The notes under the pieces: generated by a model
Seen by the model: the letters and a program-made list of their open reading frames with translations, nothing else
What the model was told of the DNA's origin: nothing
The model's database searches: none
Made by a program: the position numbers and the translations under genes
Source: Acetobacter sacchari
Lineage (GTDB): Bacteria > Pseudomonadota > Alphaproteobacteria > Acetobacterales > Acetobacteraceae
Direction of reading: 5' to 3'
DNA length: 39,126 nucleotides
NCBI RefSeq assembly: GCF_017377715.1
Contig: NZ_JAFVMF010000030.1
Coordinates: 1 to 39,126 of the forward strand
In this document: positions 31,445-39,008 of the stretch, one piece after another
Numbering within the stretch: the stretch's first letter is position 1
Layout: each line of letters starts with the position of its first letter

Positions 31445-31581
31445 AGCCCATGCACCAAAATGAGCCCCAAGGGCAGCGCCGTGCAGAGCACGAAAAGGAA
31501 CGCGGTTAGAATATCCACCTGCAGCACATAAGCCGTGCAGACCATCAGCGCCGCGAAGGCTATTCCTGAGCCGAGGGTCAT
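31441..31581 (-). CDS. Tiny two-pass membrane protein (46 residues)
   Basis: ATG 31581 overlaps the stop of the XRE gene (ATGA) and its own stop overlaps the next start (GTGA). Two hydrophobic helices (GIAFAALMVCTAYVLQV and FLFVLCTALPLGLILV). Function unknown. Confidence 0.65.
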   Translation of the reverse strand: MTLGSGIAFAALMVCTAYVLQVDILTAFLFVLCTALPLGLILVHGL

Positions 31582-31823
31582 GGCTGGACCTCAACCCTCA
31601 AAGCCACATCGATCACACGCCCAAGATACGCATGGTCTGCGTCGTAGTGGCCTAGCAACCGAACGCCCGTCAGAAAGCTGCATCCTGCGCCTCGCTCGAT
31701 CATGCTGATCGTGTTCACCCCCAGACCTGACACTTCAGACGCCTGACGCTGCGAAAGGCCTACGGCACCACGCGCCTCGCGCATGATTTCGGATATCCGC
31801 TTATTTGCGTCCTTTGGGGTCAT
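31578..31823 (-). CDS. XRE-family regulator (Cro/CI-like)
   Basis: An 81-residue single-domain helix-turn-helix protein (REARGAVGLSQRQASEVSGL, then VNTISMIERGAG), the typical Cro/CI fold at about 13-60. First gene of a chain of coupled small genes and next to the repeat array, so it may bind those repeats. An extended -10 lies 6 nt before the ATG, and there is no Shine-Dalgarno. Confidence 0.82.
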   Translation of the reverse strand: MTPKDANKRISEIMREARGAVGLSQRQASEVSGLGVNTISMIERGAGCSFLTGVRLLGHYDADHAYLGRVIDVALRVEVQP

Positions 31824-31829
31824 ATCCCG

Positions 31830-31838
31830 ACTCTAGCA
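31830..31838 (-). promoter_or_regulatory. Extended -10 element of the XRE gene, possible leaderless start
   Basis: On the minus strand TGC-TAGAGT is followed by CGGGAT and then the ATG at 31823: spacing of 6 nt, too short for a leader. Confidence 0.45.
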
Positions 31839-31963
31839 GACTCGCAGGCGCTTGGGTACGGGTTTCTGCCGCATGAGCGGAAATTCACCCGATTTCACTA
31901 GGTATGTACAAATTGCATGGCGGCCGTAGTTAGCTATGACGTGGGTACATATCGATCGAAAAA

Positions 31964-32274
31964 GTGGCGCCACTGGTGACACCACTGGTGACACCACTCA
32001 TTTTCATAGTTTCATGATTAAATAAGCAGAAACTTGAATCGGTGACACCAGTGACACCAGTGACACCATTTTCTAACTTTTCCCTACGCGCTGAGCACTA
32101 CGCGTATTCTCTATACGCAATTACATAATTATCTCTCTGCGTCAGAATGTTTTAAAAAGTGGTGTCACTTGGTGTCACTGGTGTCACTCTGCAATTATCA
32201 TCTTGTTTTTGTTGATTTTTATCATTCTGATTTTGAAACATAATGGTGTCACTGGTGACACCATATGGTGTCAC
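31964..32274. repeat. GGTG(A/T)CACC repeat array, candidate origin or operator array
   Basis: Eleven exact 9-bp units GTGACACCA or its complement TGGTGTCAC start at 31976, 31988, 32042, 32051, 32060, 32160, 32170, 32179, 32244, 32255 and 32266; a degenerate palindromic unit GTGGCGCCA starts at 31964. Three units at 32042-32068 are exact tandem copies. AT-rich DNA lies between the groups (32069-32159, 32188-32243). No gene is present in 31824-32334. Confidence 0.85.
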
Positions 32275-32284
32275 CGTCATGGCC

Positions 32285-32310
32285 AAAAAAAAAGGCCGCC
32301 GAAGCGACCT
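32285..32310 (-). terminator. Terminator of the replication operon
   Basis: On the minus strand AGGTCGC and GCGGCCT pair across TTCG (one G-T pair) and are followed by nine T. It lies 25 bp after the VapE-like gene. Confidence 0.8.
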
Positions 32311-32334
32311 GTGTTTATTTCCGTGTTTCTGATG

Positions 32335-33627
32335 TCACCTTTTTAGCGTCCATACGCTACCTCTGTTCGTTCTCATCCTTTCCCATCCTATCCTTTCCAT
32401 GATCGCCGTGAGCCTTCGCATGGATGTCGTCCCGAAGTCCTTTGGCGCTATGCTCAGGGCGTTCTCTGCTATGTCGAGCAACCTTATCTGATCGTTCTTT
32501 TTGTCCATCAGATACGCCACGACGACCGTCTCCCACTCGTCTGACTCGAACCTCTTCTCCTGCTCTGGCTCGTAAAGCTCCGCCTGGGTGTCGTCTGATG
32601 GCCAGTGCTGTTCTCCGGTCGCCCACGCCATGAATGCCTCGGCGAATATCTGGTCCCTGTCTCTCCTTAGGGCTTCGGTATCGCACTTCCCGTCGACACC
32701 AACCCTGACTGGCCAGAAGCGCCGACCGCCGGTCTCGTCGCGCATGTAGACCTTCTTGTTGGTCGTGCCGACGAACACGCACTGTCGCGGCTGCTCAACG
32801 TCGAAGCGCCCGTAACTTGGCCTGTATCGCTCCACCGGCCGTGTGATGAACGATTTGAGAGCGTTCGCGTCCGCCTTGTCGGTCGCCGACATCTCGGCCA
32901 CCTCGATCAGCCACTTTCCCTGAATGTGTTGCGATACGTCTTTCCCGCCGTGGCGAAGGTCGGGCAGGTTATCGCTGAACCACGATCCGCCGAGTATGGA
33001 GCAGGCCGTGGACTTCCTGACACCCTGATCGCCCTCAAGCACCAGCATGTAATCCATCTTGCAGCCGGGCGTCATGGCGCGCGCAATCATGGCCACGAGG
33101 AACTTTCTACCGACATCCCGGGTGTATGGCGTGTCATCCGACCTGAAGTATCGCGGCAGAATGTCGTTGATGCGCTCTTCGCCATCCCACACGAGGCCAG
33201 TCAGCCAGTTCCTCACCGGATGGTATCGTATCCTCCCGGCCTCCAGCGTCACGGCCTTGAACAGCGCGTCGTAACTCATGGTAGGCAGGCCGTTCCGTTG
33301 CATCCAAACCAGCATGGCCGTTACGTCCGCATCGATCATCCTGCGCGGGAACTTCTCATCGCCGTCGTCTTCATCGCTTTCGCTGGTGACTGGCGGCGCT
33401 CTCGTCAGCATCACCGCTCCGGCAAGCTCGTCCGTCGCCACCAAACCGGAAAGCTCGTCTGCATTCTGGAGCGCCATCAGGGCGTTCGCTGATGTTGGCC
33501 GAGCGTCTCCCTTTTCGTTTCTGTCCAGTTTCGTGCACCAGTCGTGCTTGCGAACCTGCCCCACGCGCGCCTTGGCGCGTTCTATTATTTCCTGAACGCG
33601 CGTCGAAGCGCTGGCGCTCTCACCCAT
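32335..33627 (-). CDS. VapE/VirE-family replicative helicase
   Basis: A 430-residue protein of the virulence-associated E family, a helicase of phages and mobile elements. The N-terminal part is low-conserved; VRNWLTGLVWDGEERINDIL leads into the ATPase core with Walker A-like GDQGVRKST, then WLIEVAEMSATDKADANALK and RQCVFVGTTNKKVYMRDETG as in the family. The Arg in the P-loop in place of Gly is seen in other members. Downstream of a primase, so the pair likely starts DNA synthesis. Confidence 0.85.
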   Translation of the reverse strand: MGESASASTRVQEIIERAKARVGQVRKHDWCTKLDRNEKGDARPTSANALMALQNADELSGLVATDELAGAVMLTRAPPVTSESDEDDGDEKFPRRMIDADVTAMLVWMQRNGLPTMSYDALFKAVTLEAGRIRYHPVRNWLTGLVWDGEERINDILPRYFRSDDTPYTRDVGRKFLVAMIARAMTPGCKMDYMLVLEGDQGVRKSTACSILGGSWFSDNLPDLRHGGKDVSQHIQGKWLIEVAEMSATDKADANALKSFITRPVERYRPSYGRFDVEQPRQCVFVGTTNKKVYMRDETGGRRFWPVRVGVDGKCDTEALRRDRDQIFAEAFMAWATGEQHWPSDDTQAELYEPEQEKRFESDEWETVVVAYLMDKKNDQIRLLDIAENALSIAPKDFGTTSMRRLTAIMERIGWERMRTNRGSVWTLKR

Positions 33628-34426
33628 TATTCAAAGACCTCGCGCGCAACGCCGAATTGATGGTGGCTTCTATCTCTCTATCGTCCAGCCCGGCTATCGA
33701 CCCGGCGGCCGACATGGCGTGGATCACGTCGGCGCTGCTGAGCGCCCCGTCATGGATGAAGCGCGCCAGAGAATACGTCTGACGGTTCAGCGTGTCGTTC
33801 CTCTGGCCTTCAGGAGCCATAGCGACAGTTTCGTACGCCCGCTCTATCGCCGACCCAACATACCTGTCGGTCAGTTTCTTCGGTTTTTCCTCCCGTCTCT
33901 CCCTGCGCTCTTCTTTCTTCCCAAGCGCCGAAAGCCACTTCGGGAACTCAACCAGCGGCTCATCCGCATTGATCTGCCCCAGACCGCACGCGGGCCACCA
34001 GATGATGTATCCGCCCTCCCCGCGCACATCGACGTTCTTCGCAATCTTGCCTGCGCTGTTGGTGACGCCTTCAGCGTGACGAAACAGCACGTGTTTTCCG
34101 CCTGATCGCGTGAGGTTGGTGCGATAGCTACCAAGAAGGTCGCCGAACTGGTCGACCCACTCCCGCGCCGTCTCATGCTGAAGGTCAAGGTCGAGAACAG
34201 ACAGGTCGGACGCCGCGCCTGTTCTGACGCCGATCAGACTGCCCGGCCAAGCCCTCCAGATATCGGTGAGCGCGCCCACGTCGGTCGTGGCGTCGTGAAA
34301 TCCCTTTCCTCCCTTCGATTTCGGCCATGACGGCATTTTCTTTGTGTTGCACGGGAAGACGTGTAGTCCTCCCCGTGCAAGCTGGATGGCGCACTCAAGC
34401 GCCTCGTTCGGTGTCAGGGGCCGCAT
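33620..34426 (-). CDS. Primase-polymerase (bifunctional PrimPol family)
   Basis: A 268-residue protein. The archaeo-eukaryotic primase fold is shown by LARGGLHVFPCNTKKMPSWP (18-37), the catalytic DxD at D79-D81 (SVLDLDLQH), and SGGKHVLFRH with H112. The C-terminal 100 residues form a helical linker region. Overlaps VapE by 8 bp and the helicase by one base. Together these three genes form the replication core. Confidence 0.85.
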   Translation of the reverse strand: MRPLTPNEALECAIQLARGGLHVFPCNTKKMPSWPKSKGGKGFHDATTDVGALTDIWRAWPGSLIGVRTGAASDLSVLDLDLQHETAREWVDQFGDLLGSYRTNLTRSGGKHVLFRHAEGVTNSAGKIAKNVDVRGEGGYIIWWPACGLGQINADEPLVEFPKWLSALGKKEERRERREEKPKKLTDRYVGSAIERAYETVAMAPEGQRNDTLNRQTYSLARFIHDGALSSADVIHAMSAAGSIAGLDDREIEATINSALRARSLNNG

Positions 34427-35814
34427 CAGGCAGCGGCGCCCTCGGCACGCATGGCGGCTGGAACGTTCACCATCATGAGCGCGGATGACGCGCGCGTAGC
34501 CGCCACATACAGAAGCTGTGACACGACAAGCGGCCCGGAATGGTCGGCGGCGCTCATGATGTCGCCAAGATCAACGAACGCGCGCCTGAACGTTGACCCC
34601 TGCGATTTATGGACCGTCATCGCGTAGGCATGCTTGATGTCGCAGAACGTCTCGGAAATTTCTTTCCACGCCTGCCAGCGCGTGTTCTCTTCTTCCGACG
34701 ACTGGCCGCGCGCCTTCATGGCGTGATCAAGCCGCTCCGCCTCGCTCTCCAGCCTCCCAAGCGTGCGCTTGACGATGAATGGCTCGACCGGGAGCCACGC
34801 AGTCAGCTTTCCCTGATCGCCCTCAAGCACGACCCGCCACGCCGGTATCCCTGCTGTCCACGCCTCGGATCCGGAGACCTTCTCGAACTCGAAGCGCCTG
34901 CCGCCACGCTGGATATCGACGACGGTCACGACCTCGCTGTTGGCGATCGTCACCTCTCCGCGCGGCGACGTGATCATTTCTCCGGCCACCGCCTTCTCGC
35001 CCGCTATGAACGGACTTTCTGTCTCGCCGTATATCTTGGCGCGTATCCGGCGGTTGATGCGGTCGACGCATTTGTTCGAAAACGCCAGATACCGGAACGC
35101 ATCAGGGTCTTTGGCGAACTCTTCCGACGTGAACGCAGCATCCATCCACTGGCGCTGCTTCACCGGGTCGAGCACGAAAACGCCATCATTCCCGTTCCGC
35201 TGCGTGTGTAGCCAGGAAAGATCGACGTCTCCCTCATGGAGATCGCGCAGAAGCGTCGCCGCCTCTATGATGGGGTTGCCAACAGCCTGACGCACGACCG
35301 TCTTCAGGAACGAACGGCGCGGCACTTCGAATGATGGGCTGACAGGCTCGCCGACTGGAGGAAGCTGCGCCGGGTCTCCAACAAACAGCACAAAGCAGTC
35401 GAACAGGTCGCGCCTGATTGCCTTCATGAGGTCGACCCCGATCATGGAGCATTCGTCGATGATGACAACCGTTCCGGCTTCCGGAAGCTCTCTGTCGTTC
35501 TTCGGCGCGAGCGTCGTTTTGCCGCGGTCCTTTTTCACCTTCAGGCCAAGCGCTGCGTGAATGGTCTGGCAGTTCGTGCCTGGTGGCATCTTGGACGCAA
35601 TGACCGCCGTCGCCTTGTTCGTCGTAGCAGTCACCAGCACGTCCGTGTTCTGCTCGCGCAGCGCCAGAACGAGCTTGTTGATCATTGTCGTCTTGCCTGT
35701 CCCGGCGTAGCCCATCAGGGCATGCGTCTTATTGCCTGACATGAGAGAGCCGAATATCTCGTTGTAGGCGTTCTGCTGGCACACCGTCAGGCGGATGCTT
35801 TCATGAGGACGCAT
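34426..35814 (-). CDS. SF1B DNA helicase (Dda/RecD-like)
   Basis: 462 residues from ATG 35814 (GGAGAT upstream). Walker A GYAGTGKTT (35-43), motif II VVIIDECSMIG, a motif with FVGDPAQLPPVGEP, and the C-terminal MTVHKSQGSTFRRAF and LYVAATRAS segments, all typical of Dda/RecD-type 5'-3' helicases. Probably unwinds the fork or displaces proteins during phage replication. Overlaps the next upstream gene by 14 bp. Confidence 0.88.
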   Translation of the reverse strand: MRPHESIRLTVCQQNAYNEIFGSLMSGNKTHALMGYAGTGKTTMINKLVLALREQNTDVLVTATTNKATAVIASKMPPGTNCQTIHAALGLKVKKDRGKTTLAPKNDRELPEAGTVVIIDECSMIGVDLMKAIRRDLFDCFVLFVGDPAQLPPVGEPVSPSFEVPRRSFLKTVVRQAVGNPIIEAATLLRDLHEGDVDLSWLHTQRNGNDGVFVLDPVKQRQWMDAAFTSEEFAKDPDAFRYLAFSNKCVDRINRRIRAKIYGETESPFIAGEKAVAGEMITSPRGEVTIANSEVVTVVDIQRGGRRFEFEKVSGSEAWTAGIPAWRVVLEGDQGKLTAWLPVEPFIVKRTLGRLESEAERLDHAMKARGQSSEEENTRWQAWKEISETFCDIKHAYAMTVHKSQGSTFRRAFVDLGDIMSAADHSGPLVVSQLLYVAATRASSALMMVNVPAAMRAEGAAA

Positions 35815-36085
35815 CGGCTGATCTCCTTTTTTTGGAAATCGCGTTTCTTCCTGCGTCCGTGATGACATACTGGTTGAAGCCCTCGCCGGGCCAGAGAAGC
35901 TTCCATGATACAAGTCTCTCGATATGAGAGCGTGCATCCCGGCTGGGGTCATCGACATGACACCCAGAAGATACGCCCGAGAATGCGCCGTCGATCATGA
36001 TGAACTTGGCCAGACTGGCCTTATTGAGAGCGCGGCGTTGCGCGCGCGTAAGACAACGCTTGCCTGTTGGCTCCGATGATTCCAT
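35801..36085 (-). CDS. Small winged-helix-like protein, unknown
   Basis: A 94-residue basic protein. Helical KRCLTRAQRRALNKASLAKF at the start and a winged-helix-like ending (SHIERLVSWKLLWPGEGFNQ, VITDAGRNAI). Possibly a DNA-binding protein of the replication operon. No family recognised with certainty. Confidence 0.6.
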   Translation of the reverse strand: MESSEPTGKRCLTRAQRRALNKASLAKFIMIDGAFSGVSSGCHVDDPSRDARSHIERLVSWKLLWPGEGFNQYVITDAGRNAISKKRRSADASS

Positions 36086-36122
36086 CGTGCCGCTCCTTCC
36101 GTCTCATTGATGGGAGGGGTTA

Positions 36123-36161
36123 GCCCGGCGCGTTCCGGGTCCAATCGAAAGCGCGCCGGGC
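36123..36161 (-). other. Strong intercistronic hairpin
   Basis: GCCCGGCGCG and CGCGCCGGGC (10 bp perfect) flank 19 nt between the DUF669 gene and the small gene after it. No T-tract; may be an RNA stabilising or processing element. Confidence 0.45.
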
Positions 36162-36168
36162 GGTCAGA

Positions 36169-36687
36169 TCAGAACGGAATTTCGTCGTCGACGAGGCTAT
36201 CCTGACGTGACGCGCTCTTGTTGGCCCCGTTGTAACGAGGGTCTTTATCCGCAGCGCCGCGCGAAGGCGTAGACGCTGGCCTGTTTGCCGCAGACTTCCT
36301 GTCTTCCTTTCCCTTGTAATATTTGACGACATTCCGATCCCGGTAGCCGCCAGTTCCCTTCTGCGTCCCGATAACCGCGATCACGCTCAGACCCTCGAAG
36401 TCCTCATCCGCCTGAATGTTGACGTTGTTGAAGTCCGCGATGGTTTTCATCTGTCGCAGCGCGATCTGTTCCGCCTGCTGATTGCCGCACTCGACATTAA
36501 GGTTGTCGAAGACGACGCGCCGGTTGTGCAGCCTGATTTTGAGAGCAATCATCGTGCCGCCCTTTGTCGTCGGCTTTGACTCGGCGGACTCGATCTCGCC
36601 CTCGTATTCACCATCAGGAAGAAGCTCGAAGTCTTCATTCGATCCATAATCCGCGTTGCGGTCGAAGTTTCCATAATTGAACGCCAT
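36169..36687 (-). CDS. DUF669-family protein with SSB-like acidic tail
   Basis: A 172-residue protein. The N-terminal 125 residues match phage DUF669 proteins (DFELLPDGEYEGEIESAES, IALKIRLHNRRVVFDNLNV). Then comes a disordered basic linker and the C-terminus DSLVDDEIPF, nearly the same as the acidic tip of bacterial SSB (DDDIPF). It may be a single-strand binding protein or partner that recruits the helicase, primase and recombinase encoded next to it. Confidence 0.8.
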   Translation of the reverse strand: MAFNYGNFDRNADYGSNEDFELLPDGEYEGEIESAESKPTTKGGTMIALKIRLHNRRVVFDNLNVECGNQQAEQIALRQMKTIADFNNVNIQADEDFEGLSVIAVIGTQKGTGGYRDRNVVKYYKGKEDRKSAANRPASTPSRGAADKDPRYNGANKSASRQDSLVDDEIPF

Positions 36688-36700
36688 GGCAGTATTCTCC

Positions 36701-37501
36701 TTAAGCCTCTACGGGCTGCATTTCGTTGGATGAAACCTGTTTCGAGAAAAACGGGATATGCGAAGCAAGGTGCGCCCACGCCTCTTCCGGGCTGTCCGGC
36801 ATTTCGATGACGTCAGGCATCGAATACCGGTTCTTCGCCAGCGCCGCCGGACGCTCTTCGGTGTGGATCAGACGTGCGCCGTTCCCTTTTCCGCGCACGA
36901 TCCGTCGACCAAATCCCGCGTCGGATACCTTGGTCGTGACCTTCCACCCGTAATAAAGAACCGCGTCCGCCCATTCCTGAACCAAAGCTGAAGCGGCCTT
37001 GTGCAGGGCGATCTGGTTGCGGTCATAGGGGTCGGATGACGGATCGTCGTATCGACGAATGGCCGTGTGCGCGAGAATGATGATCGACATGCCTTTCTTC
37101 TCGCGCAGCATGTCAAACCCACGCAGCGCGCGTCGCCACTCATTCTCTGCTTCCAGATAACCCTTACCGAACGGAACATCCTCGATCGACTTCACCTTCA
37201 GGCGCGCAGCCGTCTCCTTCCAGACGAGCTTCTCCAGCCAGTCAGCACTATCGACGATCAGGGTCTTGAAGCCGTGTTCGTCTTTGAGCAGAGCAGAAAT
37301 CTGCTCGATCACGTCAAAGAACGAACTGGCCACCGGGAAGCGCGCGACGCCTATCTCGTCCGAGCCGCCCTCAATATCAATCAGGATCGGATCAGGCGCA
37401 TGCGCCGCAAGGCTGCTCTTGCCGATGCCGTGAGATCCATAAACCACGATACGCGGCGGCTTCAGGTCAGGGCCACGCCTGACGGAACCAAGGAGACTCA
37501 T
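36701..37501 (-). CDS. Sak4-like RecA-fold ATPase (single-strand annealing/recombination)
   Basis: A 266-residue phage nucleotide-binding protein: Walker A GSHGIGKSS (22-30), Walker B TLIVDSADW (80-88), then IIILAHTAIRRYDDP and QEWADAVLYYGWKV. This is the pattern of the Sak4/AAA_24 family that works with an SSB in phage recombination; the DUF669/SSB-like gene follows it. Start overlaps the upstream stop (ATGA). Confidence 0.85.
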   Translation of the reverse strand: MSLLGSVRRGPDLKPPRIVVYGSHGIGKSSLAAHAPDPILIDIEGGSDEIGVARFPVASSFFDVIEQISALLKDEHGFKTLIVDSADWLEKLVWKETAARLKVKSIEDVPFGKGYLEAENEWRRALRGFDMLREKKGMSIIILAHTAIRRYDDPSSDPYDRNQIALHKAASALVQEWADAVLYYGWKVTTKVSDAGFGRRIVRGKGNGARLIHTEERPAALAKNRYSMPDVIEMPDSPEEAWAHLASHIPFFSKQVSSNEMQPVEA

Positions 37502-37965
37502 TTCCGACCTCCCATCAGAATGGAGAACGACTCCTTGCCTGACGTCACCGTGCGCGCGTCCTCGACTTCGGCCTGAAGCTCAGACGGCCATGCCTTGAAC
37601 CTGTTTTCAGGAACTGTCGCCTTGACGTCGATATATTCCTTCGGGTTCTTGCCTTCGGTCTTTTTCTTCATGCCGAAAGCAAGCAGCTTCGCGCTGTCCC
37701 ACTTCACGGTCTTCGGCTTGTCGCACTCGATCGTGAAGTCGCCATCATACAGGCGCACCGTTCCGGTTTCGCCCTTACGCTCACCCTCGGCGGTATCGCC
37801 GAAACGCGCCCTGTATGCCATCTGCAGTTTGTCGGAGAGGGTTTTCGCCCGCTTCAACGTCTCACGCACATCCGTTTCCAGAAGATAAAGCATGTCGATC
37901 GGCAGACGCGAAGCGTCATTGACCGCCATCTTCTCAAACTGGTCGAGAGTCACATGATTTGTCAT
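37498..37965 (-). CDS. Conserved phage protein of unknown function
   Basis: 155 residues from ATG 37965 (GGAGG 5 nt upstream). Starts MTNHVTLDQFEKMAVNDASR and is helical in the first half (PIDMLYLLETDVRETLKRA), then beta-rich. Such genes often precede the Sak4-like gene. Function unknown. Confidence 0.7.
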   Translation of the reverse strand: MTNHVTLDQFEKMAVNDASRLPIDMLYLLETDVRETLKRAKTLSDKLQMAYRARFGDTAEGERKGETGTVRLYDGDFTIECDKPKTVKWDSAKLLAFGMKKKTEGKNPKEYIDVKATVPENRFKAWPSELQAEVEDARTVTSGKESFSILMGGRK

Positions 37966-38028
37966 GTTATCCTCCATTCTGGCGCCCCATGCGCCACCAG
38001 AGCCGACGCGCACGCCGGTTCCAGCGGG

Positions 38029-38505
38029 TCATGCGGAATGGTTAAGGCCATAAAGAGCGATCATCGCCGCCTCTGCGCGTCCGTCATCTTTCTTCCGCTT
38101 GAACAGGTCGGCGCTGGTGGGAAAAAGCTGCATCGCCCGCGTCCGCGCCGCGTCTTTATCCGCCGGGCAGCTCATCGCCTTCTTCCAGATCGCGGGACGC
38201 GCTGTGGTAAGCGGCTTTCCAAGAGCCGCAACCACACCCTCAATCACGCCTACGCCAATTCCGAAGGACATTGCTGACAGACTTCCCATCTTCGGACCGG
38301 CGTGAACCTTCTCGATCCATACCGAAGACGGATCGTGCGCGCGGATCATCGTCGCCAGAAGCGGTGCGGACACGACGCTGCGCGTCTTGCCGCTGACAAC
38401 GGTTGGCGTCGTCGGCATGTCGAGAACTTCGATCAGGTCTCCACGCTCATTCATAATGGCGACTGCGCCATTGATGCCTGGGTCAATTCCGATCACCGTT
38501 TTCAT
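38029..38505 (-). CDS. RuvC-like Holliday junction resolvase
   Basis: 158 residues from ATG 38505 (AAGGAA upstream). RNase H-like fold with the catalytic residues visible: D8 in IGIDPGINGA, E65 in VWIEKVHAG, and D140/D141 with E145 in KKDDGRAEAA. Length normal for RuvC. Its ATG overlaps the stop of a small membrane protein gene (ATGA). Probably resolves recombination or replication intermediates before packaging. Confidence 0.85.
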   Translation of the reverse strand: MKTVIGIDPGINGAVAIMNERGDLIEVLDMPTTPTVVSGKTRSVVSAPLLATMIRAHDPSSVWIEKVHAGPKMGSLSAMSFGIGVGVIEGVVAALGKPLTTARPAIWKKAMSCPADKDAARTRAMQLFPTSADLFKRKKDDGRAEAAMIALYGLNHSA

Positions 38506-38675
38506 CGCTGGAAATTCCTTCTCTCGACGACAAGAGACGCCTTGTAATTCAGGAACACGACGCCGATTCCGTTCCCAAGAACGTAAAAGGCGATGAACCC
38601 TAACCGTAGAGACGGTGGCCTTCCGCTCCAGCCGAAGCCGACCCTTCCGACGTCGATTGCAATTCCTTTCGGCAT
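38502..38675 (-). CDS. Small membrane protein overlapping the HTH gene
   Basis: 57 residues from ATG 38675, with GGAGG just 4 nt upstream. MPKGIAIDVGRVGFGW start, a transmembrane segment LGFIAFYVLGNGIGVVFL and a basic end. It overlaps the last 76 bp of the HTH gene in another frame and is coupled to ruvC downstream. Good evidence for translation, function unknown. Confidence 0.6.
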   Translation of the reverse strand: MPKGIAIDVGRVGFGWSGRPPSLRLGFIAFYVLGNGIGVVFLNYKASLVVERRNFQR

Positions 38676-38908
38676 TTTTCCTCCAATACGAGCCGGTCAA
38701 TCTCGGCCTTCAATTCATCACATTCCGCCATCAGGCGGATTAACTCGGCTCCACGGGGAGCATTCGTTCCGTCAAACCAGTTTTGAACAGTGCGCGGTGT
38801 GGTCTGAACATCTCTGGCCAACACCTTCGCGGCATTCTTTATCCGCCCGTAATTCCGCCTCAGAACCGCAGTGACCGTTTCGGAGTAGGCGGTCGCATCA
38901 ACTATCAT
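38600..38908 (-). CDS. Helix-turn-helix regulator
   Basis: 102 residues from ATG 38908, with GGAGG 4 nt upstream. Residues about 20-50 (RIKNAAKVLARDVQTTPRTV then QNWFDGTNAP) form a helix-turn-helix of Cro/XRE type; the rest is a coiled coil (LMAECDELKAEIDRLVLEE) and a low-complexity tail. First gene of the replication operon and divergent from the gene at 39009, so it may control both. Confidence 0.78.
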   Translation of the reverse strand: MIVDATAYSETVTAVLRRNYGRIKNAAKVLARDVQTTPRTVQNWFDGTNAPRGAELIRLMAECDELKAEIDRLVLEEKCRKELQSTSEGSASAGAEGHRLYG

Positions 38909-38917
38909 TTTGCCTCC

Positions 38918-38930
38918 CCGAAAATTTCGG
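38918..38930. promoter_or_regulatory. 13-bp dyad upstream of the HTH gene
   Basis: CCGAAA-A-TTTCGG is a perfect dyad overlapping the Shine-Dalgarno region of the HTH gene. Possible autoregulation site. Confidence 0.4.
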
Positions 38931-39008
38931 TAAAGAATTCCCCTACTTTTTCCCATTTTCTGTCCCTAACCTCATTTTTGCAGAACGAGATTGAGGGATT
39001 AACTGAGT

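Noticed and set aside
31964..32274. CRISPR array
   Set aside because: Units are 9 bp, occur in both directions and have irregular spacing; no cas genes are near.
32335..33627. P-loop of the VapE-like protein considered defective because of Arg in GDQGVRKST
   Set aside because: As far as I recall, the VapE family tolerates variation between the Gly residues and the KS pair, so this is not a sign of inactivation.
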